The notes under the pieces were generated by a model. The model saw only the letters and a program-made list of their open reading frames with translations. It ran no database searches and was not told the origin of the DNA. Positions 20,241 to 28,961 of a stretch of DNA of 64,000 bases are shown here, piece after piece. The translations under genes and the position numbers were made by a program. This stretch comes from Gammaproteobacteria bacterium (lineage in GTDB: Bacteria; Pseudomonadota; Gammaproteobacteria; SZUA-152): contig JAOUJW010000001.1 of the NCBI GenBank assembly GCA_029882975.1, forward strand, positions 248,001 through 312,000, read 5' to 3'. Numbering within the stretch: position 1 is the stretch's first letter; each line of letters starts with the position of its first letter.

Positions 20241-21497
20241 ATGAATAACACCAACCCCCACCCACCCCGGCAATATGCGCTAATACTGAGTGTTGCCTGG
20301 ATACCGGTACTATTGCTGTCCTTATGGCAAAGTCTGCGCCATAAACAACTGCGATTCCTGCTGCAACGATTCGCCATACAAATCCCTAAACAAAGCGTAC
20401 ATCCCGTCTGGGTGCATGCCGCATCGGTGGGAGAGGTAATGGCTGCCATTCCTCTGGTGCAACAGTTGCAAAAGGAATCACCACAGATACCCATTGTAGT
20501 TACGACCATAACGCCCACTGGCGCCAACATTGTTCAACACCGTTTAAGCGGCGTACAACATGTGTATCTACCCTTGGATACCCGTGGCAATGTTTGTACT
20601 TTTCTACAGCGCATCCGCCCCTTATGCGCCCTGATTATGGAAACCGAACTGTGGCCCCAGTTGTATAGCCAATGTCGCCAACAGCAAGTTCCGCTACTGT
20701 GCATTAATGCGCGTCTGTCCGATCGCACCATGAACACCAAGGCCTGGGTGCGCAAACTCTACGCATATACGGTTCGCAACGTCAGCGCCATTCTGGCTAA
20801 ATCCCAGCAAGATGCAGAGAATTTTTTGCAACTGGGCGCCGATCCCGCCGTCATCCAAGTCATAGGCAATATAAAATTCGCCGCCGTACCACAAACCCAA
20901 GATGCGCAGCCTTTGTTGCAGGTTCCTTATGTCTTAGCCGCTTCCACTCATGCTAACGAAGAGGAACTCATTGCCAAGGCCTGGTTAAAGCGTAATCTAC
21001 CCCAGATACTGGTTATAGCGCCAAGACACCCACATCGCCGCGACAGCATACTCAAACAGTTATCGGTCCTGACATCCCATATCGCCGTACGTAGCCGCGG
21101 CGACACCATTAAGAACGACACCCGAATCTATTTGGCAGACACCCTGGGAGAACTCCAGTCTTTTATGGCTTTTGCCCAAGTGGTGTTTATGGGTGGCTCC
21201 CTGGTGCCGGTAGGCGGTCACAATATCTTGGAACCGGCACAATTGGCCAAAGCCATACTCTTTGGACCTTATATGCATAATTTTGACGAGGAAAGCACCT
21301 TGCTGTTAGAACAGCTCGCCGCTGTGCAGGTAGAAGATGCAGAGGAATTGCTGCAACAGTTGGAGGTCTTACTTCGTTCAGAACCTAAGTGTCAAACCTT
21401 GGGGGAAAGAGCTCAAATTCTGGTGCGGCAGCAACAACAGGTACTGCAACGCTATATGGAACAGATTCGACCTTACTGCATTCCCAGACAGGATTGA
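20241..21497 (+). CDS. waaA: 3-deoxy-D-manno-octulosonic acid transferase
   Basis: Kdo transferase (GT30) of 418 residues, attaching Kdo to lipid IVA on the cytoplasmic face of the inner membrane. An N-terminal membrane anchor is followed by the diagnostic HAASVGEV (about 55-62), TTTPTG-like TTITPTGA and the strongly conserved ETELWP (about 135), then ARLSDR, and the C-terminal GGSLVPVGGHNILEPA. Length is normal. Its last 25 bp overlap the end of the convergent kdkA gene. Confidence 0.96.
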   Translation: MNNTNPHPPRQYALILSVAWIPVLLLSLWQSLRHKQLRFLLQRFAIQIPKQSVHPVWVHAASVGEVMAAIPLVQQLQKESPQIPIVVTTITPTGANIVQHRLSGVQHVYLPLDTRGNVCTFLQRIRPLCALIMETELWPQLYSQCRQQQVPLLCINARLSDRTMNTKAWVRKLYAYTVRNVSAILAKSQQDAENFLQLGADPAVIQVIGNIKFAAVPQTQDAQPLLQVPYVLAASTHANEEELIAKAWLKRNLPQILVIAPRHPHRRDSILKQLSVLTSHIAVRSRGDTIKNDTRIYLADTLGELQSFMAFAQVVFMGGSLVPVGGHNILEPAQLAKAILFGPYMHNFDEESTLLLEQLAAVQVEDAEELLQQLEVLLRSEPKCQTLGERAQILVRQQQQVLQRYMEQIRPYCIPRQD

Positions 21498-22240
21498 TAC
21501 CCCTGCAGCAACTGCTCCCAATCTGCGTCAGAAAAACCAAACTGTGCATGCTGATTTTTCAATTTACGCAAAGAACGTAACAAGCGCTGCAGATTTTCCT
21601 GTTGCCAGCCTGATGCCCCCGAACGGAAGCGACCTTTGTCAAAATCAATGAGGTAAACTTGGCCACTTGGGTCCAGCAAAATATTATGAGCATTGAGATC
21701 GGCGTGATAGACCCCGGCGCGGTGAAATTGCGCCACGACGTGTCCCACACGGCGCCATAGCGTTTTCGCCTCAGATGGATTCGCCAAGAACGCCGGATCC
21801 AGGGTCTCATTATCCGCCAAGACCAGGCTCAACGGACGGCTGCCGGGGATTTTCTCGGTCAACAGATCGGCGGAATACCAAAGCCCGTGGCGAACCACCC
21901 GAGCGGCAACCGGTGCGGGAACGGGTAATTGCTGTTGCCGCAGTTGCCGCAATAAATGCCACTCCTGCCAGGCCCGGGTCCGATTTAAACCCAACCACCA
22001 ATACCGATCCTGCACCACATGACGCATCAGGCCACCGCGACGAAAGTGCCGCAGAGCGCACTCACGGCCCGCGATCGCCACAAATTGCACCGCAGCCCGC
22101 CCCATCCCCTGACCCAACAAGGTCTGCTGGTTTTCGTGTTCTTCCACAGAGAACAACTCGGGGCGAACCTGGTCCGCCACAAGTACATCTGCGTCGAACA
22201 AAAAACATTGATTGCTATGGGTATGTTGTTCCGGGCGCAT
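21473..22240 (-). CDS. kdkA: 3-deoxy-D-manno-octulosonic acid kinase
   Basis: Kdo kinase of 255 residues, phosphorylating the Kdo residue of inner core LPS in place of a second Kdo. The small kinase-like fold shows RHFRRGGLMRH in the N-lobe, the catalytic loop HADLNAHNILLD (about residues 180-191) and the metal-binding LIDFDKGR (about 197-204). Presence of KdkA suggests the core carries a single phosphorylated Kdo, as in Haemophilus and Vibrio. The gene is convergent with waaA and overlaps it by 25 bp at the 3' ends. Confidence 0.93.
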   Translation of the reverse strand: MRPEQHTHSNQCFLFDADVLVADQVRPELFSVEEHENQQTLLGQGMGRAAVQFVAIAGRECALRHFRRGGLMRHVVQDRYWWLGLNRTRAWQEWHLLRQLRQQQLPVPAPVAARVVRHGLWYSADLLTEKIPGSRPLSLVLADNETLDPAFLANPSEAKTLWRRVGHVVAQFHRAGVYHADLNAHNILLDPSGQVYLIDFDKGRFRSGASGWQQENLQRLLRSLRKLKNQHAQFGFSDADWEQLLQGYQSCLGMQ

Positions 22241-22487
22241 AAAACTTACTTAATTTACTTGACCTTATCTGACGTCAATCCCCATGAATGTCCATCGGGG
22301 TGGTACAAAAACTTTGCTGTCCCCCCAATCCCACGCACTCCACCGCGCCAAAACCGGAGCAAATGTGGTAGGATGCGCTCTGTCAACGCCCTCTGCCGTG
22401 GCGTATTATGGCGCAAAAAGGTCCAACCATCCACGGTTTTGCAGTACAGGGCTAAGTGTGAGTTGAAACAACATAAGGTTAATGTAA

Positions 22488-23435
22488 ATGCACATTCGAA
22501 AACGTATTCTGATTACCGGCGGCGCCGGTTTCATTGGCTCCCATTTGAGTGAAGCCCTATTGGCTCAAGGCTACGATGTAATCTGCCTGGATAATTATTT
22601 CACCGGCACCAAGGACAATGTGGCCCACTTACTCGACAACCCTAATTTTGAACTGTTGCGCCACGATGTTACCTTTCCCTTGTACGTGGAAGTGGATGAG
22701 ATTTACAACCTGGCCTGTCCCGCCTCCCCCATTCACTACCAACACGACCCGGTTCAAACCACCAAAACCAGCGTCCACGGCGCCATCAATATGCTGGGCC
22801 TCGCCAAACGTACACGAGCCAAAATCTTTCAAGCTTCCACCAGCGAAGTCTACGGTGACCCGCAAGTTCATCCCCAAACCGAGGACTATTGGGGCCACGT
22901 AAATCCCATCGGTTTCCGTTCCTGTTATGACGAAGGAAAACGTTGTGCCGAGACGCTGTTTTTTGACTACCGGCGCCAGCATAATTTGATTATCAAAGTC
23001 GCACGCATTTTTAATACCTATGGACCTCGCATGCACCCCAATGACGGTCGTGTGGTCTCCAATTTCATTGTGCAAGCACTCAGGGGTGAGGACATCACCA
23101 TCTACGGTGACGGCTCCCAGTCCCGCTCTTTTTGTTATGTGGACGACTTGGTGGACGCCTTTATCCGCCTGATGAATTCCCGTGACGATTTCGCCGGCCC
23201 GGTGAATCTGGGCAATCCCAACGAATTCACTATTAAAGAACTGGCAGAACAAGTACTGGAGCAAGTGGGTTCAAAATCCAAGCTGGTGTACAAACCCTTA
23301 CCTTCGGACGACCCACGACAACGTCAACCGGATATTAGTCTGGCCAAACAAGAACTGGACTGGCAACCCAAGGTGGCTTTAAAAGAAGGTTTAAGCAAAA
23401 CCATTGCCTATTTTGACGAGCTCTTGAAAAAGTAA
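22488..23435 (+). CDS. UDP-glucuronate decarboxylase (UDP-xylose synthase family)
   Basis: Extended short-chain dehydrogenase of 315 residues that should convert UDP-glucuronate to UDP-xylose. The Rossmann loop GGAGFIGSH is at 11-19, and the decarboxylase signature runs [23 protein letters not shown] and [10 protein letters not shown] (catalytic Tyr and Lys of YxxxK). These strings separate it from other NDP-sugar epimerases. The product could supply xylose or another pentose for the LPS core or a polysaccharide. ATG 22488 is preceded by AAGG, and the next gene starts 3 bp after its stop, so the two are cotranscribed. Confidence 0.9.
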   Translation: MHIRKRILITGGAGFIGSHLSEALLAQGYDVICLDNYFTGTKDNVAHLLDNPNFELLRHDVTFPLYVEVDEIYNLACPASPIHYQHDPVQTTKTSVHGAINMLGLAKRTRAKIFQASTSEVYGDPQVHPQTEDYWGHVNPIGFRSCYDEGKRCAETLFFDYRRQHNLIIKVARIFNTYGPRMHPNDGRVVSNFIVQALRGEDITIYGDGSQSRSFCYVDDLVDAFIRLMNSRDDFAGPVNLGNPNEFTIKELAEQVLEQVGSKSKLVYKPLPSDDPRQRQPDISLAKQELDWQPKVALKEGLSKTIAYFDELLKK

Positions 23436-23438
23436 GCC

Positions 23439-24506
23439 ATGCCCCAACTGCCATTGTCGAGTGCACCGCAAAGCCTGTGCATTCTGAGGCTGTCGGCCAT
23501 CGGTGACATTTGTCATACCCTGCCCGTTGTACGCACGCTGCAACGGGCTTGGCCTCAGACCCAATTGACCTGGATTATCGGTAAAACCGAACATCAACTC
23601 ATCGGCGATATTGAAAACATCGAATTTCTGGTGTTCGACAAAAGCCGCCCCTGGCAGTCCTATAGGTCCCTGTATCGGCAGCTACGCAGACGCCATTTTG
23701 ACGCCCTGTTGCACATGCAAATGTCCATACGTTCCAGCCTTATTAATCGTTTTGTACACAGCCCCATACGCCTGGGCTTTCATCGGCAGCAGGCCAAAGA
23801 CTTACAATGGTTGTTTAACAATCACCAGATTGCGGCGGCCAATAAGCAACACGTGATGGACAGCCTGTTTGGCTTTGCCCAGGCCTTGGGTATCAAGGAG
23901 CCCTACCTGCATTGGGACATCCCTATTGCTAAACCCGAGCAGGATCATGTGGCCCAACTGCTGAGCGCTGCCCGCCCCGACCAACCCCTGCTGCTCATCA
24001 GCCCCAGTTCGTCCATGCCCTACCGCAACTGGCATGTGGCGGGTTACGCTGCGATTTGCGATTACGCCGCCCAGCGTTACGGCGCCTATGTGGTGCTGAG
24101 TGGTGGCCCATCGCCATTGGAACAACAGTTGGGAGCAGACATTGAAGCCCAAGCCAAGCACAAGCCCTTAAACCTCATCGGCAAAACCAATTTGAAACAA
24201 ATGCTGGCACTGCTGCAACGAGCCACCGCTCTGCTATCACCGGACTCAGGCCCGGCCCATATGGCCACGGCCGTGAATACTCCCGTGGTGGGCCTGTATG
24301 CCTGCACCAATCCGGACCGCGCCCGCCCCTATTTAAGCGAGGACACCACGGTTAATCGTTATGCGGAAGCGATAGAAAAAAAATTTGGCGTGGCGGTGGA
24401 TCAAATTCCCTGGGGAACGCGAGTAAAAGACCCGGGTACCATGGATTTGATCAGCATCGAGGATGTGAAACAAAAATTGGACAGTATTTTGGGTTCGGCA
24501 AGCTAA
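23439..24506 (+). CDS. GT9 heptosyltransferase-like glycosyltransferase
   Basis: A 355-residue GT9 family glycosyltransferase, cytoplasmic or membrane-peripheral, related to WaaC/WaaF. N-terminal RLSAIGDICHTLPVVRTL is the family signature, and the C-terminal LLSPDSGPAHMATAVNTPVVGLYACTNP motif binds the sugar nucleotide. Exact donor and acceptor are unclear; the sequence resembles the heptosyltransferase I branch more than WaaF. It follows the UDP-glucuronate decarboxylase by 3 bp and ends 13 bp from convergent gmhA. Confidence 0.9.
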   Translation: MPQLPLSSAPQSLCILRLSAIGDICHTLPVVRTLQRAWPQTQLTWIIGKTEHQLIGDIENIEFLVFDKSRPWQSYRSLYRQLRRRHFDALLHMQMSIRSSLINRFVHSPIRLGFHRQQAKDLQWLFNNHQIAAANKQHVMDSLFGFAQALGIKEPYLHWDIPIAKPEQDHVAQLLSAARPDQPLLLISPSSSMPYRNWHVAGYAAICDYAAQRYGAYVVLSGGPSPLEQQLGADIEAQAKHKPLNLIGKTNLKQMLALLQRATALLSPDSGPAHMATAVNTPVVGLYACTNPDRARPYLSEDTTVNRYAEAIEKKFGVAVDQIPWGTRVKDPGTMDLISIEDVKQKLDSILGSAS

Positions 24507-24519
24507 ACCCTAAAGCAGG

Positions 24520-25092
24520 CTAAAACAGCGCCTCTTCGATCAAAGAACAAATCACGTGACCAATCGCTATATGCGACTCCTGAATCCGGGCTGTATTGGT
24601 GGAAGGAACACGAACACAATAATCACACAGTTCCAGCATATCACCGCCGCTTGCACCGGTCATGCCCACGGTTATGATTCCCGCTTGTTTACAGGCCTGA
24701 ATCGCCGCCACCACGTTGGCCGAACCACCGGAGGTGGAATAACCAATAAACACATCGCCTTTTTGTCCGAATGCCTCAATTTGACGATGAAAAACCGCAT
24801 TGTAGCCATAGTCATTGGCGACCGCTGTCATGGTGGAGGAATTGGTGGTCAAAGCCATAGCAGCAATGCCTGCGCGGTCTTTTTCAAACCGCCCCACCAG
24901 TTCGGCTGCAATATGTTGCGCATCCGCCGCGCTGCCACCGTTGCCTGCCAGCATCAGCTTGTGCCCGGATCGATAGGCTTCAATACAAACCTGAGCCACT
25001 TTCTGTATGGTTTCCAGCATTTGCGTATCGTTCAGCAATTGCTGTTTGGTTTGGATGGAATCCTTAAGTTGAGATTTGATCTGTTCCAGCAT
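24520..25092 (-). CDS. gmhA: Sedoheptulose 7-phosphate isomerase
   Basis: SIS-domain isomerase of 190 residues, first committed step of ADP-heptose synthesis (sedoheptulose 7-phosphate to D-glycero-D-manno-heptose 7-phosphate). Motifs seen: GNGGSAADAQHIAAELVGRF, TNSSTMTAVANDYGY, STSGGSANVV and the C-terminal QESHIAIGH with its catalytic Glu and His. The open frame starts 20 codons earlier from TTG, but ATG 25092 gives the standard family length and N-terminus (MLEQIKSQLKDS). It works with hldE, found 7 kb away on the same strand. Confidence 0.95.
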   Translation of the reverse strand: MLEQIKSQLKDSIQTKQQLLNDTQMLETIQKVAQVCIEAYRSGHKLMLAGNGGSAADAQHIAAELVGRFEKDRAGIAAMALTTNSSTMTAVANDYGYNAVFHRQIEAFGQKGDVFIGYSTSGGSANVVAAIQACKQAGIITVGMTGASGGDMLELCDYCVRVPSTNTARIQESHIAIGHVICSLIEEALF

Positions 25093-25213
25093 GAGGTCGT
25101 CACCAGACTGTGTGATACAATAAATTCCCGGATTATACTCGCTTTTGTTCAACAGGTAACCTGCACAGCAGCGAGTTATTTAGCAGGCCGCAAGACACAG
25201 TAAATAATAGCCT

Positions 25214-26236
25214 ATGACACAAAACCCTCCCACAAAAATTCTTGTCGTTCGCAATGATAAACTGGGTGATTTCATGTTGTGCTACCCCGCTTTTGCGCTG
25301 CTCAAACAGGCCCTGCCGCAGGCCCAGATCCATGCATTGGTACCGCAATACACCCGCGATATGGCTGCAACCTGCCCCAGCATTGATCAGGTTCTCATAG
25401 ATCCGGACCCAAAAAACGGATCTGCATCGCAATTATGCCAATTACTGCGGGCGGAAAACTTTGATGCCGTCATTACACTCTTCTCTACCACTCGAGTGGC
25501 TTGGGCCACGTTTCGGGCTCGCATTCCTTACCGTTTGGCACCGGCCACTAAAATTGCGCAGATCTTTTACAACCACCGTCTGCTGCAACGACGCTCACGC
25601 TCGGAAAAACCGGAATATGAATATAATCTAGACCTGATTCGACAATTTCTGCGGGACCATCACATTAAAATCCCAGCCGAGCCGCAAGCGCCGTTTTTGC
25701 AGTTTGAACCCGAATTGGTGAACCAGCTGAAACAGGACTTTCTCCGTCAAAATAACATCCCCGCCCATAGCCGCTTGCTGTTCGTCCATTGCGGCAGTGG
25801 CGGTTCGGCCAACAATTTGTCTCCACAGCAATACGCCAAACTAATAACCGGCCTGGCAAGTGACGATATTCACTTTGTCCTCAGCGCCGGTCCCGGCGAA
25901 CTGGAAATGGCTCAGCAGCTACAACAGACCATTGCCCCCATCACCAGTACGATTTATCAATCCAGTCAGGGGCTGATCCCTTTTGCGCAACATTTGCAGT
26001 TCGCCGACTTATTCATCAGCGGCTCCACCGGCCCCTTACACATCGCCGGTGCCTTAAACCGTCCCACCGCCGCCTTTTACACCCGCCGGCGCTCGGCCAC
26101 CCCCTTGCGCTGGCAAACCTGTAACCAGACTGAACGTCGGCTGGCCTTCACCCCGGCCGATGATGCGGAAGAAATGGATATGAGCCGGGTTGACATACCG
26201 ACGGCCTGTGCAGCAATCCAGGCGCGTTTTCTATGA
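25214..26236 (+). CDS. GT9 glycosyltransferase (heptosyltransferase family)
   Basis: A 340-residue GT9 enzyme. The N-terminus has the family hallmark VVRNDKLGDFMLCYPAFALL, and the C-terminal donor site reads FISGSTGPLHIAGALNRPTAAFY. The GSTGPLH variant is typical of core heptosyltransferases beyond WaaC and WaaF, for example the heptosyltransferase III type. It begins 121 bp from the divergent gmhA start and overlaps the following GT2 gene by 4 bp (ATGA), so it belongs with that GT2 and the methyltransferase in one transcription unit. Confidence 0.88.
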   Translation: MTQNPPTKILVVRNDKLGDFMLCYPAFALLKQALPQAQIHALVPQYTRDMAATCPSIDQVLIDPDPKNGSASQLCQLLRAENFDAVITLFSTTRVAWATFRARIPYRLAPATKIAQIFYNHRLLQRRSRSEKPEYEYNLDLIRQFLRDHHIKIPAEPQAPFLQFEPELVNQLKQDFLRQNNIPAHSRLLFVHCGSGGSANNLSPQQYAKLITGLASDDIHFVLSAGPGELEMAQQLQQTIAPITSTIYQSSQGLIPFAQHLQFADLFISGSTGPLHIAGALNRPTAAFYTRRRSATPLRWQTCNQTERRLAFTPADDAEEMDMSRVDIPTACAAIQARFL

Positions 26237-27120
26237 ACACCAATGCATATACCGGTATTAGTGTCATACTGCCCAACTATAACGGTAAACCCTTACTACA
26301 AGAAAACCTTCCCTCATTGTTTAAAGCCCTTGAGTTGTCCGACGCAGCCTATGAGGTCATCGTCGTTGATGACTGCTCCCAAGACGACAGTGTTGTGTTT
26401 TTGGAACAAGATTACCCAACCATACAAGTGATTCGCAGCCAACAAAACTCCGGATTCTCTCATACCTGTAACACCGGCATACAAGCCGCCAAATTTGACT
26501 TTAGCTGTATTGTGAATACGGACGTCACTTTCGAAACAACGTATTTCCAAAAGGCTCTACCCTATTTCCAAAACAATCAGGTATTCGCAGTCAAGGGCAG
26601 CATCATTAACTACAAAGGCAGCAAAGACCAGGTTCTTAACATAGAGAATAACGCACGCCTCTTTTATAAGCGAGGGTTTTTAAGATTAGACCGAAACAAA
26701 CAACGGGATAAAACCGATTTTGATATTCAATTTTCCTTGTTGGGCTGCTGCTTTATTTGCCGCACGGATATCCTCAAACAACTCAAAGGATACGATGAAA
26801 TTTTCAGTCCGTACTACTGGGAAGATTCGGACTTACCGTTGCGGGCCATAGCCTTGGGATATGAAGTGATATACGCTTCCGAATGTATTGTTTATCATAA
26901 AATCAGCTCCACAATCGCCAGCCACGCCAGCGATCGCAAGCGTCAACTGATTTCTCGACGAAACAAGTTTTTATTTACATGGAAACACTTGCAAGGACAC
27001 AAACGCTGGTGCCAACACATCCTCGTTGTTACGATGTTTGTTGCCTTCAGATGGCTAATACTGGACTGGAAATTCTATACTTCATTGATAATGGCACTAC
27101 AACGAAAGATAAGCGCATGA
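26233..27120 (+). CDS. GT2 family glycosyltransferase
   Basis: A 295-residue GT-A fold glycosyltransferase. Seen in order: VILPNYNG (about 11-18), VVDDCSQDDS (about 45-54), the metal-binding VNTDV (about 94-98), GCCFICR and YYWEDSDLPLRA (about 195-206, acceptor-side ED motif). A hydrophobic stretch near the C-terminus (LVVTMFVAFRWLILDW) suggests membrane association. Resembles rhamnosyl- or galactofuranosyltransferases of the WsaF/WbbL kind; the sugar is unknown. Overlaps the neighbours on both sides by 4 bp. This gene and the next look more AT-rich than the rest of the LPS block. Confidence 0.88.
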   Translation: MNTNAYTGISVILPNYNGKPLLQENLPSLFKALELSDAAYEVIVVDDCSQDDSVVFLEQDYPTIQVIRSQQNSGFSHTCNTGIQAAKFDFSCIVNTDVTFETTYFQKALPYFQNNQVFAVKGSIINYKGSKDQVLNIENNARLFYKRGFLRLDRNKQRDKTDFDIQFSLLGCCFICRTDILKQLKGYDEIFSPYYWEDSDLPLRAIALGYEVIYASECIVYHKISSTIASHASDRKRQLISRRNKFLFTWKHLQGHKRWCQHILVVTMFVAFRWLILDWKFYTSLIMALQRKISA

Positions 27121-28082
27121 ACCACCAATGTAGAATCTGCCACAACCACCACCACAACATCTCTTATCAAACCCGTGAGATGATGCTAGGTACGCACGAT
27201 CACTTTAATTATTTTCAGTGCTCCCAATGCGGCTGCCTTCAAATCGAAATTATTCCAGCGAACCTGGCAGATTACTATCCCAAACAATACTATTCCTACA
27301 ACGATCAGGAAAAGTTAGCCGGAAGAGCGCTAAGACGGTGGGGGGATCATAAAAGAGTCTTGGATATCACCCAAAACGCGTCCCTGCTGGGAAAATTTTT
27401 CAATGCCTTATCAAAGCCCTTAGATTATAAAGACTATATAGTCGCAACAGAGCTATCTAGAGAGGCCAAAATATTGGATATTGGTTGCGGCACGGGACGA
27501 CTCATCATGCGAATGCATATGGGCGGCTACTATCACGTGGTTGGGTTGGACCCATTCGTGGAGAAAAATATCCAGTACAGTAACGGGGTCAGGATAGCCA
27601 AAGAGACCATAGAGAACTTCGCCGATTCCAGTAAAGACAAATTTGACCTGATAATGATGCACCACTCGTTAGAGCATATGCCAGACCAGTTAGCTCCACT
27701 GAAGGCCGCCAAGACCATATTAAAAAACACCGGCCACCTTCTAATTCGCGTTCCGCTATGCGACTCCTACGCCTGGGAACATTACAAAGAAAACTGGGTC
27801 CAATTGGATGCCCCCAGACATCTTTATTTAAATACTAAAAAAAGCATGGAAATATTGGCCGACACTGCCGGTTTTACCATTCAAAAAATTGAATACGATT
27901 CATCTAAATTTCAATTTACCGGAAGCGAACTGTATCTAAAAGGGATTGCGCTCAATGCCCCCAAAAAGGAGAAAGATATTTTCACCAGAAAACAATTATC
28001 GCAATTTTCTAAACAGGCAGAAGATCTAAACCTACAAGCTCAGGGCGACCAGGCCTGCTTCTATCTACAACACACCCGTTAA
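27117..28082 (+). CDS. Class I SAM-dependent methyltransferase with N-terminal zinc-ribbon-like part
   Basis: A 321-residue methyltransferase. The N-terminus has two cysteine pairs (CRICHN at about 5-10 and CSQCGCLQ at about 35-42), as in sugar C-methyltransferase relatives. The SAM loop is ILDIGCGTGRLIMRM (about 120-134), followed by LIMMHHSLEHMPD, the usual motif II/III region. Probably methylates a sugar of the LPS or a nucleotide-sugar intermediate. The open frame extends 46 codons upstream, but ATG 27117 overlapping the GT2 stop (ATGA) is the likely start. AT-rich codon use (many AAA, AAT, ATA) contrasts with neighbours. Confidence 0.85.
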   Translation: MNHQCRICHNHHHNISYQTREMMLGTHDHFNYFQCSQCGCLQIEIIPANLADYYPKQYYSYNDQEKLAGRALRRWGDHKRVLDITQNASLLGKFFNALSKPLDYKDYIVATELSREAKILDIGCGTGRLIMRMHMGGYYHVVGLDPFVEKNIQYSNGVRIAKETIENFADSSKDKFDLIMMHHSLEHMPDQLAPLKAAKTILKNTGHLLIRVPLCDSYAWEHYKENWVQLDAPRHLYLNTKKSMEILADTAGFTIQKIEYDSSKFQFTGSELYLKGIALNAPKKEKDIFTRKQLSQFSKQAEDLNLQAQGDQACFYLQHTR

Positions 28083-28177
28083 CGAATACTCCATTCAAAT
28101 TACTCACAGTCCTTCGAGTGCGACCTGCATGTCGAACACTGAACCGGGAATCCCCTAACGCTACAACGTTTTCAGAT

Positions 28178-28936
28178 TCAAAATTTACCACGCCTTTGCT
28201 GCATGAGCACCTTACTGTATTTCACAAAAACATGCATAAACGACAACACGGACGCCACAAACCCGGCGAAGCCGTCCAGGAAACCTCCGCGCAATATATA
28301 CATGCGAATGAAAGTCCATTTGGCATGCAATAAAGGCGAGAAAATGGAGACGCGCTTGCCTTTTTTGATAATTTCCTGCGCACCGATTTCCGTGAATTTA
28401 TCCAGTGTCTGGATATGGCCGGAAATACTGTCAAAGGAATAGTGCAGAATATCGCCTTTGAGTTGATGGATATCTGCCCCGTCGACCAATACTTTGTCGT
28501 GAGGATTCACTCCGCCCCAACGAGCCGTGTTGCGATTGAACAAACGGATTTTGCGATCGGGATACCAGCAATGATTCATCCAGCGATAGACATAAAATGT
28601 CTTACGGGCCATGCGATAAGCATCGTGCTGCTCCAAAGAGTCCTTAATGGCTTCAATGGATTGACGCAGCTCTTCGGAAAGCCTCTCGTCACAGTCCAAA
28701 CTAAGAATCCAATCGTTACCGGCTTTGCTCACCGCCAGATTTTTTTGCTCAATATGTCCGAGAAATTTTTGCTCGTAAATTTTATCCGTATATTGAGCGG
28801 CAATTTCACGCGTGCGATCTGTACTTAAGGAATCCACCACGATAATTTCGTCCACTAAGCCTTGCAGGCTTTTTAGACAATCCTCAATTCGATGTTCTTC
28901 ATTGTAGGAGATAATACAAGCACTGATTTTGTTCAT
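28178..28936 (-). CDS. GT2 glycosyltransferase, WaaE/KdtX-like
   Basis: A 252-residue inverting glycosyltransferase of the WaaE/KdtX type, which add a beta-linked glucose to the first heptose of the inner core. Motifs: ACIISYNEEHRIEDCLKSL (family start), VVDSLSTDRT, SLDCDERLSEEL and ARWGGVNPHDKV. The C-terminal part is hydrophobic (RGGFLDGFAGFVASVLSFMHVF), suggesting membrane contact. Start chosen at ATG 28936 because GAGG lies 7 nt upstream; the open frame runs 15 codons further into waaF. Last gene of the long minus-strand operon. Confidence 0.88.
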   Translation of the reverse strand: MNKISACIISYNEEHRIEDCLKSLQGLVDEIIVVDSLSTDRTREIAAQYTDKIYEQKFLGHIEQKNLAVSKAGNDWILSLDCDERLSEELRQSIEAIKDSLEQHDAYRMARKTFYVYRWMNHCWYPDRKIRLFNRNTARWGGVNPHDKVLVDGADIHQLKGDILHYSFDSISGHIQTLDKFTEIGAQEIIKKGKRVSIFSPLLHAKWTFIRMYILRGGFLDGFAGFVASVLSFMHVFVKYSKVLMQQRRGKF

Positions 28937-28961
28937 TGCCATTCCTCGATCTCTGACATCT

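Noticed and set aside
22364-22377. A sequence resembling the RfaH ops element (GTGGTAGGATGC) upstream of the UDP-glucuronate decarboxylase
   Set aside because: About 9 of 13 positions match and there is no JUMPstart context; probably chance, although the position upstream of a sugar operon is suggestive.
22629-23264. Long antisense frame (211 codons) opposite the UDP-glucuronate decarboxylase
   Set aside because: Shadow of a well-conserved gene; the translation has no domain character.
24556-25203. 215-codon frame opposite gmhA
   Set aside because: Antisense shadow; gmhA motifs are complete on the other strand.
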